In this document: in pieces, positions 33,309 to 43,073 of the stretch
How the letters are laid out: each line of letters begins with the position of its first letter
How positions within the stretch are numbered: position 1 is the stretch's first letter
Origin: Takakia lepidozioides
Lineage: Eukaryota > Streptophyta > Takakiopsida > Takakiales > Takakiaceae
Direction of reading: 5' to 3'
NCBI GenBank assembly: GCA_030704615.1
Contig: CM060733.1
Location: 68,572,001 to 68,636,000 of the forward strand
DNA length: 64,000 nt
Notes under the pieces: generated by a model
What the model was told of the DNA's origin: nothing
Seen by the model: the letters and a program-made list of their open reading frames with translations, nothing else
Databases searched by the model: none
Program-made: the position numbers and the translations under genes

Positions 33309-33658
33309 TGATAAAAAAACTAAAGACACACTGTTCACACAGAAAACATGAAATCCATCAACATCACTCTTTAAGATAATAGTCGAGTCAGGGGCACCCC
33401 AAGCTATGGGGACTCCACCCCACAACAACCTATACCCCTACATAAGCACACTCAGATTCTAAAGCATGAAGGAGCTCGGTCGCGCAGGCTCAACTCGAGA
33501 GAGATGAGCCGCGCGACTGACGCTCTCGTGAAGAAAGACAGTTCAGTGTTCAAACTAAACTTGACACCTGATTTAACACTTGACCTAAATCCAAGTGTTA
33601 AATACAAATAACTAGCTTTATTCTAGTTAGTTTCACACTGGGCTTATTTAACTTGACA
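33309..33658 (-). repeat. 5' LTR of element D (350-base body)
   Basis: It matches 23568-23919 nearly base for base. The first ~85 bases seen at the 3' LTR are missing here, so the 5' LTR is truncated at its outer edge, next to the segment bounded by CCGCTCATG repeats. Confidence 0.7.
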
Positions 33659-34009
33659 CCTATTTCCGTGCCTCCTAACCCTATTTCCGTGGACAGACAA
33701 TGGCCCGCTCATGCTCATGCCGCTCATGAAATAGCAGCCCCCACTTTTTGCATTCAATATGTAAATTCAGGGCTCAGTCTGACGAGAGGGCAAAATAGAC
33801 TGAAATAGGTCAAAGAAGAAGGCGCCCTCACCACATTGTCCTCGACCTTGTGTCATGACCTATGGAGGATTTGACTGACCATGTACCCAAGAGGACCTCT
33901 TGTATGTGCGAGGGGTGTGCTGCTTCCACAGGGAATTGTAGGCGATCTGGAGCTTGAAATCCGGCCCTCTTGGATGAATCTGGACCCACACTGCTCCCTG
34001 CTCCTTCAT

Positions 34010-34246
34010 CTATCCATGCCTTGATGCTAGCAGCTGACAATAACAACCTATAATTGTTCCAGCACACACCCCAGCCCTACTTATCGCACTAGTTCCTATG
34101 CTGACTTGCGTCTGCTTCCAACAGACATTCACCTTTTTGCGTGGATTGTTCCACCATTGACTGGGGTCGGAAAAGTATTCATTCCAGAGCTTCTCCACAT
34201 CTCTATTATCTATTTTTCGATACTTTCCTATTGACCACATTGGCAA
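34010..34246 (-). pseudogene. OSB-like fragment with a PDF-type motif
   Basis: OSB proteins are plant organelle single-stranded DNA-binding proteins whose C-terminal motif contains an FxxPxxWWDNR-like core. The minus frame reads DVEKLWNEYFSDPSQWWNNP and RKKVN, close to that core, then loses similarity. An independent copy is at about 35100-35200 (PSEWWDNRGKKLNAYYAL). Neither has the DNA-binding domain. It is a fragment, and the family call rests on one motif. Confidence 0.42.
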
Positions 34247-34462
34247 TCACATGTCAAAATCACTCCAACACCACCATAGATCCACCAACAAGCTAACTTG
34301 CAGAATTCAACATGAAAATTTAGGGACGACTCTGATAGCAGGGGAAAACAGGGTGAAATATGTTGAAGAATGTACCTTCATTAGCAGTGGGCCTTGTTCT
34401 ATCAATTGTGCTGCTGCCGTTGCTGTCTCCAGTTGACCATCTACCCACTTGTGGCTGCTGTG

Positions 34463-35008
34463 CTATTGAAGAAGGTGCCCCCCTTCCCCCATCATTTGAT
34501 CATAGGTCTCCAAAGCCTCCATACCATGTCCCTGCTGTGCATACCCTGCAAGCATCGCGTTCCATGACACCACATTTGGTTCAGCCATAGTGTTGAAAAC
34601 TCCCTTCGCATCCTTAATGCACCTACATTTGGCATAGACATCCACTAGGGCAGTGTTCAGGATGATATCTGGTACAATTCCAGCTTTAACGATGTCACCA
34701 TGGACCTCTTTCCCCTTTTCCAGAGGTCCTAGGCTTGCACATGCATTGCAAACATGCGCAAGCGTGATGTGGTTGGGCTTCACCCCTTTGCACAACATTT
34801 GCTCATAGGTCTCCAAAGCATTCCTACCACATCCATGCTTGGTAAATCCTGCCAACATTATATTCCACGTGATCAAAGATCGCTGAGGCATTCTGTAAAA
34901 ATCTTGGCGAGCATCCATGATGCTCCCGCACTCAACATACATGTTGACAAGGGTGTTAAGTAGAAAAAACATTTGGCATGAATCCACTTGGATAATGTGA
35001 GTGTGCAC
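34463..35008 (-). pseudogene. PPR protein fragment, about five repeats
   Basis: Pentatricopeptide repeat proteins bind organellar RNA. The minus frame is open for 181 residues and reads NTLVNMYVECGSIMDARQDF, RMPQRSLITWNIMLAGFTKH, GVKPNHITLAHVCNACASLG, EKGKEVHGDIVKAGIVPDII, NTALVDVYAKCRCIKDAKGV and VVSWNAMLAGYAQQGHGMEA. This is the PLS-type pattern with about 31-36 residues per unit. No N-terminal targeting signal or C-terminal E/DYW domain is seen. A further piece (MPQRSFITWNIMLAGCAQQG) lies at 35410-35561. Both are broken exons. Confidence 0.78.
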
Positions 35009-35039
35009 CTGATTCCAGCTTACTTAAGCAAGAGACAGA

Positions 35040-35240
35040 CATACGTATCTGAATCTGCTGAAATGCCTCATTGGTTTAAAGTTTGTAGAACCTTTGTCAG
35101 TCTGCCTGCCTCACAAAGCATAATAGGCATTCAACTTTTTGCCTCGATTGTCCCACCATTCACTGGGGTCCACACCTTCTCCTCATGTCTGTTATCTGTT
35201 TTGAATACTTTCCTACTGCCACATCGGCAGTGACTTGTTA
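35040..35240 (-). pseudogene. Second OSB-like fragment
   Basis: The minus strand reads PSEWWDNRGKKLNAYYAL near 35160-35105, followed by a stop and an Arg-rich run. It resembles the OSB C-terminal motif and the fragment at 34010-34246, but is more decayed upstream. It lies between two PPR pieces, giving the order PPR, OSB, PPR, OSB. Confidence 0.38.
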
Positions 35241-35293
35241 TAGTCATTCCAAACCACCACAGATCCACCCAACGAGTTAACTTACAAAATTCA

Positions 35294-35475
35294 ATATGCA
35301 TCTCAGGGCCAAGTCTGATGAGAGGGCAAAACAGGCTGAAATAGGTCGAAGAAGAAGGTGCCCTCACCACAGTGTCCTTGACAATTCAATATGCATCTCA
35401 GGGCCAAGTCTAATGAGAGGGAAAGACAAGCTGAAATAGGTCGAAGAAGAAGGTGCCCTCACCACATTCTCCAAG
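35294..35475. repeat. Direct repeat of ~90 bases next to PPR fragments
   Basis: Two adjacent copies (35294-35385 and 35386-35475) share AATTCAATATGCATCTCAGG and GGTCGAAGAAGAAGGTGCCC. A third, more diverged copy is at about 33747-33845. Each lies beside a PPR- or OSB-like fragment, so they probably mark repeated copies of one exon-intron block. Confidence 0.7.
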
Positions 35476-35724
35476 GCCTCTATACCACGCCCCTGCTGTG
35501 CACACCCTGCAAGCATAATGTTCCACGTGATGAAAGATCGTTGAGGCATTATGTTGAACACTGTAAGTAAAAAAGAAGGGGCCTACAACCCATGACAATC
35601 CATCCAGATAGTACGCCATTTATTTCAGGCTGCAGCGGAAGAGAAAACCTGGTACAAACGGAGATTCTGCAATTGAGATTTGTCTAGACATATTGTTGGA
35701 TTTCCTTGTTTATCATCCCTGGAG

Positions 35725-36440
35725 TGTCGCGGCCCTTTGCCTCGAGGGCAGGGGGTCGGGACACAAGAGGGGCTGCCCCTATGGTGGGGGCAGTGGCAGC
35801 GATAGGTATGGGGGGCTGAAGCACCCTTGAGTGCCAAGGCACTCAAGGAGGCGGAGGCGCTCACTAGGTGGAGCCCCGCACACCGGGTTGCGGTGGGGGT
35901 GGCTCCACAAGGGGTGGTGGTAGCTTAGCGGGACTTAGTGGGTGGCATAGGACTCACCCTGGGGGCGGAGACCTCGTGGTGGGAGTCGTGGGGAGTCTTG
36001 GGACTCATCACGGTCCATAGGGGCCGTGGTGGGTGGGCCAAGACTCACCGCGACTCATCACCGGGGAGTCGAGGGCATTCGTGGTGGTTCCCATAAATGG
36101 CATGGTTGTTTGTGAAACCCCGCGGACAGCAACAGAAGTATATATAGGGAGTAGTAACCCCGAGAACGGTGCAAGCCCGTTGGTGACCAAAAATTAGTGA
36201 GTAAGCGAGCGAGCCGGAAAGCGACCAAAGAGTGGGGAGCTGTTCCGGACTGCCAACTACCAAAGGGAATTCCGCTGGTTTCCAATCATTGGAGGGTTTT
36301 GGGAGATCAAAGGGGGACCGTTATGCCCCGGTGAGCGGGAGCTCCAAGTTGCCCGGCGGCCAGGTTGGGAGTTAGGCGCGCGCATCAAGCGAGCGACTAT
36401 GACTTGAGGGGGGGAGCTCATCGAAGTGAGGTGCGCGACA
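35725..36440 (+). repeat. 5' LTR of chromovirus B
   Basis: 716 bases, begins TGTCGCGG and ends GCGCGACA. The box TATATATAGGG lies at about 36140. Start and end words are inverted relative to each other (TGTCGCG/CGCGACA). Confidence 0.92.
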
Positions 36441-36464
36441 CTTGGTATCAGAGCTTAGAGTTCA

Positions 36465-37300
36465 GTGCGTGATCGTCCTTGGATTGCCTCATCATGGGGT
36501 CGGGCAAGCCAAAGCGAAAGCGGAACGGCCCCCAAAGATGTGATCCCGGTGAGCCCGATGGGGGCGACGTGTCACCGAGGCGGCCGTTTGAGGAAGCGAT
36601 GCATGTTTCCAAAAACAAGGCCGAGATCACAAGTCAAGGCGGCACAAGTCAAGGCGGCACCCGGTGCTTCCAAAGGAAAAGCGGGTGGAGCGGCCTATGG
36701 CGGACAGAAGGCGACCTTTGATGGAGTGTGTTTCAATTGCGGGGAGCCCGGGCACATGGCAAAGAAGTGCACGAAGCCCCAACAATTGAACATGACTCGG
36801 GCGACCACAGAGCTGTCGGAAGATACCATCAGTCGCTTGGTGGAAGCGGTGGTCGCCAGGACTTGCAAGGTAGGCAAATTTTCTTGTGAGTTCTATCAGG
36901 AAACTGACGCCTTACGTAAAGGGAGTCAGTTATTGTTCGTGGATGGGATAATATCCGGAACAAACGTGTCGTTGTTGGTGGACACAGGAGCGTCGCACAC
37001 TCCTTCATGACACCGGCAACGCACAAAAGCTGGGACTCCCGACAAGTGACGTGGGGGCCTCTATTGAGGTGCGTTTTGCCAAAGGAGAACGCAATTGGCG
37101 ACAAGGTTGGCGTTTGATGTTCCTCTTCAACTGGGGAGTTGGGAGGGAACGTGAGAACTTCACCATCTGCGAGATCGATGGAGTGGATCTCATTTTGGGG
37201 ATGACCTTTTTGAGCAAATCTAGAGCAGTCATAGATGACCGCAAGAGAATAGTCACGCTGCCATGTGGGAATGGTGGCGAGGTCTTACGAGTGTCGGAGA
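36465..37300 (+). pseudogene. gag remnant and protease of chromovirus B
   Basis: Gag start MGSGKPKRKRNG is at about 36494. The capsid is deleted. The zinc knuckle CFNCGEPGHMAKKC is at about 36735-36776. The protease site VDTGAS is at about 36980, with a 2-base insertion just after it that shifts the frame; the remainder of protease continues in the frame at 37051-37270 (TICEIDGVDLILGMTFLSKS). Confidence 0.85.
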
Positions 37301-38850
37301 CGCCCACCCAAACCCGGGGGAGGGCGAATAAACCTTCTGTCAGCAAGGGAGTGGGCCGTGGAGGAGGCACACGAGCCCCTGTTTTTGCTCTTCATTAGAG
37401 AAGTGAAGGGAGAAGGCGATGGGGAGCCGAGCCCAGATTGGATCAAGGGGATTTTGGAGAAATACCAGGATGTGATGCCGGAGGATTTACCAAGCGGCTT
37501 GCCACCGCAAAGAGGAGTTGACCACAGGATTGAGGTGATACCGAGATCGGAACCGCCTGCCAAGGCGCCCTACCGGTTGAGCCACAGAGAGTTGGTCGAG
37601 CTGAAGACTCAACTCAAAGATCTAATGTCAAAGGGGTACATCCGGCCGAGTAAGTCACCTTACGGAGCCCCGGTGCTATTCGCAGACAAGAAGGATGGGA
37701 CGCTGCGGATGTGTGTCGATTACAGGGCTTTGAATAAGGTGACTATCAAAAACCGGTACCCTTTGCCAAGGATCGACGACCTTTTCGATCGGTTGGCAGG
37801 AGCGAAGTATTTCAACCGGATCGATCTGCACTCCGGCTATCATCAAATTCGAGTGGCGGAAGGAGATGAGGAGAAGACTGCGTGCAGGACAAGGTATGGT
37901 TCATATGAGTTCTTGGTGATGCCTTTTGGACTCACCAACGCTCCTGCGACCTTTAGCACGCTGATGAACAGCCTTTTCCAGGAGTGGTTGGATGACTTCG
38001 TGATCGTGTACATCGACGACATCTTGGTGTATTCGAAAACATAGGAGGAGCACCTGGAGCACCTCAAAAGGGTGTTCCAGAAATTGCGGGAAGGAAAGCT
38101 GTATGCCAAAGCTTCAAAGTGCAAATTTGGGGTCACAAAAGTGGAGTTCCTGGGGCATGTGATTACACAGGATGGGATCAAAATGGATGACAGGAAGGTG
38201 AGGGCAATCTTGGACTGGGAGCCTTCGACTTCGGTCCCGGGAGTGCGATCCCTTCTAGGACTCGCCTCCTATTACCGGAAGTATGTGAGAAATTTTGCCA
38301 AGATCGCGGGGCCGCTGTTAGACCTTCTGTGTAAATCCAAAGTCTGGGCATGGAACACCTTTTGTGGCCAAGCTTTTGCTGAATTGAAGCAGCGGATGGC
38401 GGAAGCTCCAGTCTTGAAAATCCCGAGTTCGATCGTCCGTTCGAGATTCATACAGATGCGTCGGACTTCGCGATTGGGGGTGTACTGATGCAAGATGGAC
38501 GTCTAGTGGCTTACGAAAGTAAGAAACTGAATGAAGTGGAGCGACGGTGGCCGACGCATGAGAAAGAGATGAAGGCGGTGGTGCACTGTCTTAAGCTTTG
38601 GCGCCACTATGTTGGTTCCAACCAGTGAAGGTGTTCACGGGACAATGTCACGGTGAAGTATTTTGCCACGCAGCCCAAGTTGTCCCAAAACAACTTAGGT
38701 GGCAAGATACTTTGGCGGTGTTCGACGTGGATATCCAGTACAAACCGGGAGGGGACAATGTGGTGGCCGATGCTTTAAGTAGAAAGCAGCAGCTCTTGTT
38801 GGTGTACAAGGGCGAGACGACGCTCCAAAGGAAGATCCGGAAGGCTTGCC
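37301..38850 (+). pseudogene. Reverse transcriptase and RNase H of chromovirus B
   Basis: RT is open to a TAG at 38042-38044, including YIDD at about 38009-38020. The frame continues at 38072-38430 ([29 protein letters not shown]). A one-base loss near 38425 and another near 38630 shift the RNase H part. It ends with [20 protein letters not shown] at about 38755-38810. Confidence 0.88.
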
Positions 38851-40275
38851 GGAAGGATGAGCTGGCGCAGTCCGTGATGCAGGACTTGAGGATAGGGGTT
38901 AAATCGCAGTTCCACTTGCAAAATGGACTGCTCTGGTATAAGCAAAAGCGTCTCTACGTACCGAATGGAGGGATCAAAGATAGCCTCTTGAGAGAATGCC
39001 ATGATAGCCCGCTTGCGGGCCACGGCGGAGCCAAGCGCACTGCGGCACTCTGAAGAAAGAGTATTTCTGGCCCAAACTGAGGGAGGAGGCAGAGGAGTAT
39101 GTCAAGACATGCACCACATGCCAACAAAACCGGAGCGAGTACAAAAAGCAAGCGGGGCTGTTACAACCTTTGCCGATTCCAGAGGGGACTTGGGAAAGCG
39201 CCTCGATGGATTTCATGACTGCTATGCCGCTATCAAAAGGATTTGATGCAATCATGGTGGTGGTGGATAGGTTCAGTAAAATGGGCCATTTCATCCCCAC
39301 CAAGGAGACGGCAACGGCGCAGGAAACATGGTGACTTTACTTCGCCCACGTCTTAAAGCATCATGGAGTCCCGAAGGATATTGTCTTGGACCGCGATCCA
39401 AAGTTTACGAGTAAATTTTGGAGGGCACTTTGGAAGAAGATGGGGACGAGGCTGAAGATGAGCACCGCCTTCCGACCTACGACCGACGGCCAAACAGAAA
39501 GAGTGAATTCCGTAGTGAAGCAGATCTTGCGGAATTACGTGTCGGCAGACCAAACAGACTGGGTGGAACACTTAGACGCGGCAGAGTTCTGTTATAATAA
39601 CACAGAACACTCCGCAACGGGAGTTTCCCCTTTCGTATTGGTCTATGGAAAAGCAGCTTTGGTGCCGACAAGTTGGGCCGCCCAGGACGTTGAGGAACCG
39701 GCAGTAGCGGCGGTACTGGAAGAACGCGAGCGTTTGTTGAAGCTCGCAAAGTACAACATTGCCAAAGCTAGGAAACGGTATGAAAGGCAGGCGAATCGGA
39801 AGCGGAGGGAAGTGAAGTTTGAGGCAGGCACGGAGGTCTGGTTAAACATCAAGAATTTCCGACTACCTCCGGAAGTGAGTCCAAAATTCGTACCTCCGTA
39901 TGCGGGACCCTTTCGCATCGAGAAGGTTATGAATGAGGATAAGTATGAATTGGAGCTGCCGGCAAACAGCAAGGTGCATCCAGTATTCCACGTCTCCCTT
40001 TTGGAGCCTTACTTCAAAGATGAAGCGCGTCCGAATCGGCATCAAGTGTTGCGTCCGCCACCTGTGCTGTTGGATCATGAAAATGAACCTGAGTACGAGG
40101 GTGGAGGCAGTACTTAAGTCGAGGAGGTTCAAGAACCGAGAACGGAGTATCTTGTCAAATGGAAGGGCTATCATCATGTGGAGGCATCTTGGGTGCGTGC
40201 CTCAGAAATGGGGAAACGCATCCGAGGCGGTTGCAGTTTTCGAAGGGCGACCTCAAAAGCGAAAGAAGCGTTGAT
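38851..40275 (+). pseudogene. Integrase and chromodomain of chromovirus B
   Basis: Zinc module and first Asp lie at 38950-39230, with one base lost near 39050. A TGA lies at about 39331. The frame 39386-40117 (243 residues) is the longest intact C-terminal part in the three copies, reading [27 protein letters not shown] (with the catalytic Glu) and VWLNIKNFRLPPEVSPKFVP. An extra base near 40105 breaks the chromodomain (YLVKWKGYHH at about 40148). Confidence 0.87.
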
Positions 40276-41162
40276 GGGGACATCAACCTTGGAGCGTGGG
40301 GGAGGAAATGCATGCTTAGCCCGGCTTAGCTAGCTTAGGAATCCGATTGCAAAAAACTTGTATTGTACAAAAATTTGTTATAAAGGAAATGGGTTCCAAA
40401 TGTTGTGCATCCTATTTTGTTTGGAATGGTGATGCATGGTGTGATTGGCTAGTGTGTAGAATGCATGCTAGCTTACAAAAGTGGGAGAGGTAAATTGGGT
40501 TAATCGTGTGTTTGCACAGTGCCAAAATCGGGTGACTCCCATCCAAGGGGCAAGGAAACTTGCGCCTTCGTTAGGAGTTCACGTGCTAGTGCGCACCTGG
40601 CGCGTGCGCATCCTATAACTGCGCTACCGAGGGGTTGCTTTGTAGTGCGGGCTAACGCGGAAGCTACATGCTTCCGTTCACGTACTATAATCGTGTAGCC
40701 TCGGGACGAAGTCGTAGCGGCTTGGGCGTGTTCCCGTACCTCAGGCCAGCATTCCAAGGCGGACCCAATTGTAGTGATTGGGGCGCGCGGTTGGTTCAAG
40801 GTTATCTTCCTAGTCAAAGAGGGTTCGAGGTGAACCCTTGCTCAAGGTGATGCCAAAAGCGGCATCATGAGCGGTCGCAAGCAATGTTGTTGCAGTAAGG
40901 CGATTCGATCCTCGGGGAGGATCGTTCCTTGGCCTTGAAGTAGGCCAAGAAGAGTGCACTGGGAGGAGCTTGAGAGGCTCCACCCTTGGCCGGGACTTGG
41001 AGGAAGTCGGCCGAACTAGCTAGTGGAGAGTAGAGTCAAGTGTGGGGTTTGGTTCTTTGCCATGGGACGCCATGGTACGGAAACAAACTCCTTGATGTGG
41101 GACGCGTTTCTACAAAATGGACAAGCCGATGAGGACATCGACTCCCTGTTGGTAGGGGTGTG
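40276..41162 (+). other. 3' untranslated region of chromovirus B
   Basis: Nearly the same as 7057-7963 of A. No gene. The purine-rich GGTAGGGGTG before 41163 is the polypurine tract. Confidence 0.7.
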
Positions 41163-41836
41163 TGTCGCGGCCCTTGGCCTTGAGGGCAGGGGGGTCGGGA
41201 CAAAAGAGGGGTTGCCCCTATGGTGGGGGCAGTGGCAGCGATAGGTATGGGGGGCTGAAGCACCCTTGAGTGCCCAAGGCACTCAAGGAGGCGGAGGCGC
41301 TCACTAGGTGGAGCCCCGCACACTGGGTTGCGGTGGGGGTGGCTCCACAAGGGGTGGTGGTAGCTTAGCGGGACTTAGTGGGGGTGGCATAGGACTCACC
41401 CTGGGGCGGAGACCTCGTGGTGGGAGTCGTGGGGAGTCTTAGGACTCATCACGGTCCATAGGGGCCGTGGTGGGTGGGCCAAGACTCACCGCGACTCATT
41501 ATGAAACCCCCGCGGACAGCTACAGAAGTATATATAGGGAGTAGTAGCCCCGAGAACAGTGCAAGCCCGTTGGTGACCAAAAACTAGTGAGTAAGCGAGC
41601 GAGCCGGAAAGCGACCAAAGAGTGGGGAGCTGTTCCGGACTGCCAACTACCAAAGGGAATTCCGCTGGTTCCAAATCGTTGGAGGGTTCTTTGGGAGATC
41701 AAAGGGGGACCGTTATGCCCCGGTGAGCAGCCGGAGCTTCAAGTTGGCCCGGCGGTTAGATTGGGAGTTAGGCGCGCGCATCAAGCGAGTAACTATGATT
41801 TGAAGGGGGGAGTTTACCGAAGTGAGGTGCGCGACA
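41163..41836 (+). repeat. 3' LTR of chromovirus B
   Basis: 674 bases; shorter than the 5' LTR because a segment of about 60 bases before GAAACCCCCGCGG (near 41503) is missing. It ends GCGCGACA at 41836, followed by the target duplication TGGAG. Confidence 0.92.
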
Positions 41837-41841
41837 TGGAG

Positions 41842-42266
41842 GGTGACCCAGTGCCCTTGAGTTTGGTTCTTCATCCTCTTTCATCTCTGGTATTTGCATC
41901 ATGCACCAGTCGCACGAGGCCTGCCGTAATGCCTACTTCCGACCCTCACTGGTGTTCATGCCTTGGTCAAGTATTAACACATGTGTCTAACTTGGTTTTG
42001 CAGGGAAGTGTATGAAGAAACTACTCTACTGCATACTGATGTTAGTTCACTATTCTTGGTACACAACCATATCGTGCATGCTAGCTAAACCTGCAGCCTC
42101 TCTTTGTATAAACGCAAATCAGATGCTTCGATGGAGGTTAGCTATTTCATGAGCATGAGCGGCATGAGCGGCATGAGCGGAGTAGTAAGACAATCGGTTT
42201 TCATGAGCAGAAGTACAAATTCTGCAAATAAAAAACATTAAAAAGCATTATTTTAATGGGATGTGT

Positions 42267-42305
<39 letters not shown>

Positions 42306-42400
42306 CATATAATATTCATTGTTTGAAGTAGAAATTGTAGTTTTGAGAGCCGTGCTCATGATATTTCGATTTCCGCTCATGCGAATTCCGAGCGACATCT
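41842..42400. other. Unassigned sequence with a 37-base A run
   Basis: No gene seen. 42141-42180 is the right-hand CCGCTCATG repeat. 42267-42303 is an uninterrupted A run of about 37, which could be the tail of a retroposed sequence (plus strand) or a simple-repeat expansion. Single CCGCTCATG-like words recur near 42371. Confidence 0.5.
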
Positions 42401-42720
42401 GCAAAAATGGCGCCGAATTTCGCGGTAATAGGTTCCGCAAGCAGAAAAATCGGCAACGTATTGCGCGGAAATAGGTGACTGCGGCGAAAAATGGTGCCGA
42501 ATTTCGCGGTTATAGGTCCCAACTTCATTGAAGTGTAAGCCCAAAATTTGGAAATGTGGCGCCGAATTTCGGTACATGGTTCCGGGCATTGCACAAATGT
42601 TGGGCAGTTCTGGGCCATGTCACTTTAAATTCGGCGCCATTTTTCCAGACATCGTCTCCAGACAATGTTGGGACTTAACCAGTTTTCGGCCCAAAAAAGT
42701 GAAATTCGGCGCCATTTTTC
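42400..42720. repeat. GGCGCC dyad array 1 (five copies, mirrored)
   Basis: Cores lie at 42408, 42493 (GGTGCC), 42558, 42633 and 42708. The first three read ATGGCGCCGAATTTC and the last two read AAATTCGGCGCCATTTTTCC, so orientation flips near 42600. Spacing is 65-85 bases. It lies at the left edge of the unit that carries the ParB-like gene. Confidence 0.8.
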
Positions 42721-42729
42721 CAGAAATGG

Positions 42730-43073
42730 CCCCCTCAACTGCAACTGTTGGAACTCAGTTTTCTAGAAGATTTGCAAATTTTTCCTGCCGCCATCTTTGA
42801 ATTGATTCTGTTTCGACATTGAATTGCCACTGGACTTGAACGGATATCCAACAGTCCCTAGTGTTTAAAAGACGTCACTTTAATATTGTCTGTCTCATTC
42901 CAGGAGTTTTGGGGTGCAATTCATTACACTGCAAAACAAAGTCTAATGCATAAAAATGCAATTGCAAATATCCATATGGTGGATTTCCTTTTCCCCATCA
43001 ATGATTTCTGGAATCCCGGCGGAGGAGTTTGTGCAGCTCGTTCACGCTCAACGCTGGTGCATGAATAAAGTCA
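42730..43073. other. Non-coding sequence between dyad array 1 and the ParB-like gene
   Basis: No gene seen. It is moderately AT-rich and lies at the 3' side of the minus-strand gene. It may hold that gene's 3' untranslated end. Confidence 0.4.

Larger units (their letters stand above)
23484..33658 (-). mobile_element. Gypsy element D: LTR retrotransposon with cytosine methyltransferase and PHD finger
   Basis: A minus-strand Ty3/Gypsy element of about 10 kb. From its 5' end: LTR (33658-33309), a ~2-kb leader with tandem repeats, gag, two zinc knuckles, aspartic protease, C5 cytosine methyltransferase, RT, RNase H, integrase, PHD finger, and 3' LTR. Each domain is recognised from its own motifs, and all are in one orientation. 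Methyltransferase-bearing LTR elements have, as I recall, been reported from charophyte algae and dinoflagellates. This copy is inactive: stops, frameshifts, a lost methyltransferase core segment and a lost PHD zinc ligand. No target duplication was found at the outer edges. Confidence 0.85.
35725..41836 (+). mobile_element. Chromovirus B: LTR retrotransposon, decayed
   Basis: Same family as A. LTRs 35725-36440 and 41163-41836; perfect target duplication TGGAG at 35720-35724 and 41837-41841. Primer site TGGTATCAGAGC at 36443-36454. Most of gag is deleted: the first ~55 residues join directly to the zinc-knuckle region, at a junction where ACAAGTCAAGGCGGC is duplicated. Pol is present with frameshifts and stops (TAG at 38042-38044). 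The order is gag remnant, protease, RT, RNase H, integrase, chromodomain. Confidence 0.93.
33705..42180. mobile_element. Putative gene-fragment-carrying DNA element bounded by inverted CCGCTCATG repeats
   Basis: 33705-33735 reads CCGCTCATG, CTCATG, CCGCTCATG, AAATAGC. The reverse complement of 42141-42180 reads CCGCTCATG three times, then CTCATGAAATAGC. The two ends are therefore inverted repeats built of one 9-base word. Between them lie PPR-like and OSB-like fragments and chromovirus B. Without B the segment is about 2.4 kb, a size usual for non-autonomous elements that carry host gene pieces. The termini and a target duplication are not established. Confidence 0.4.
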
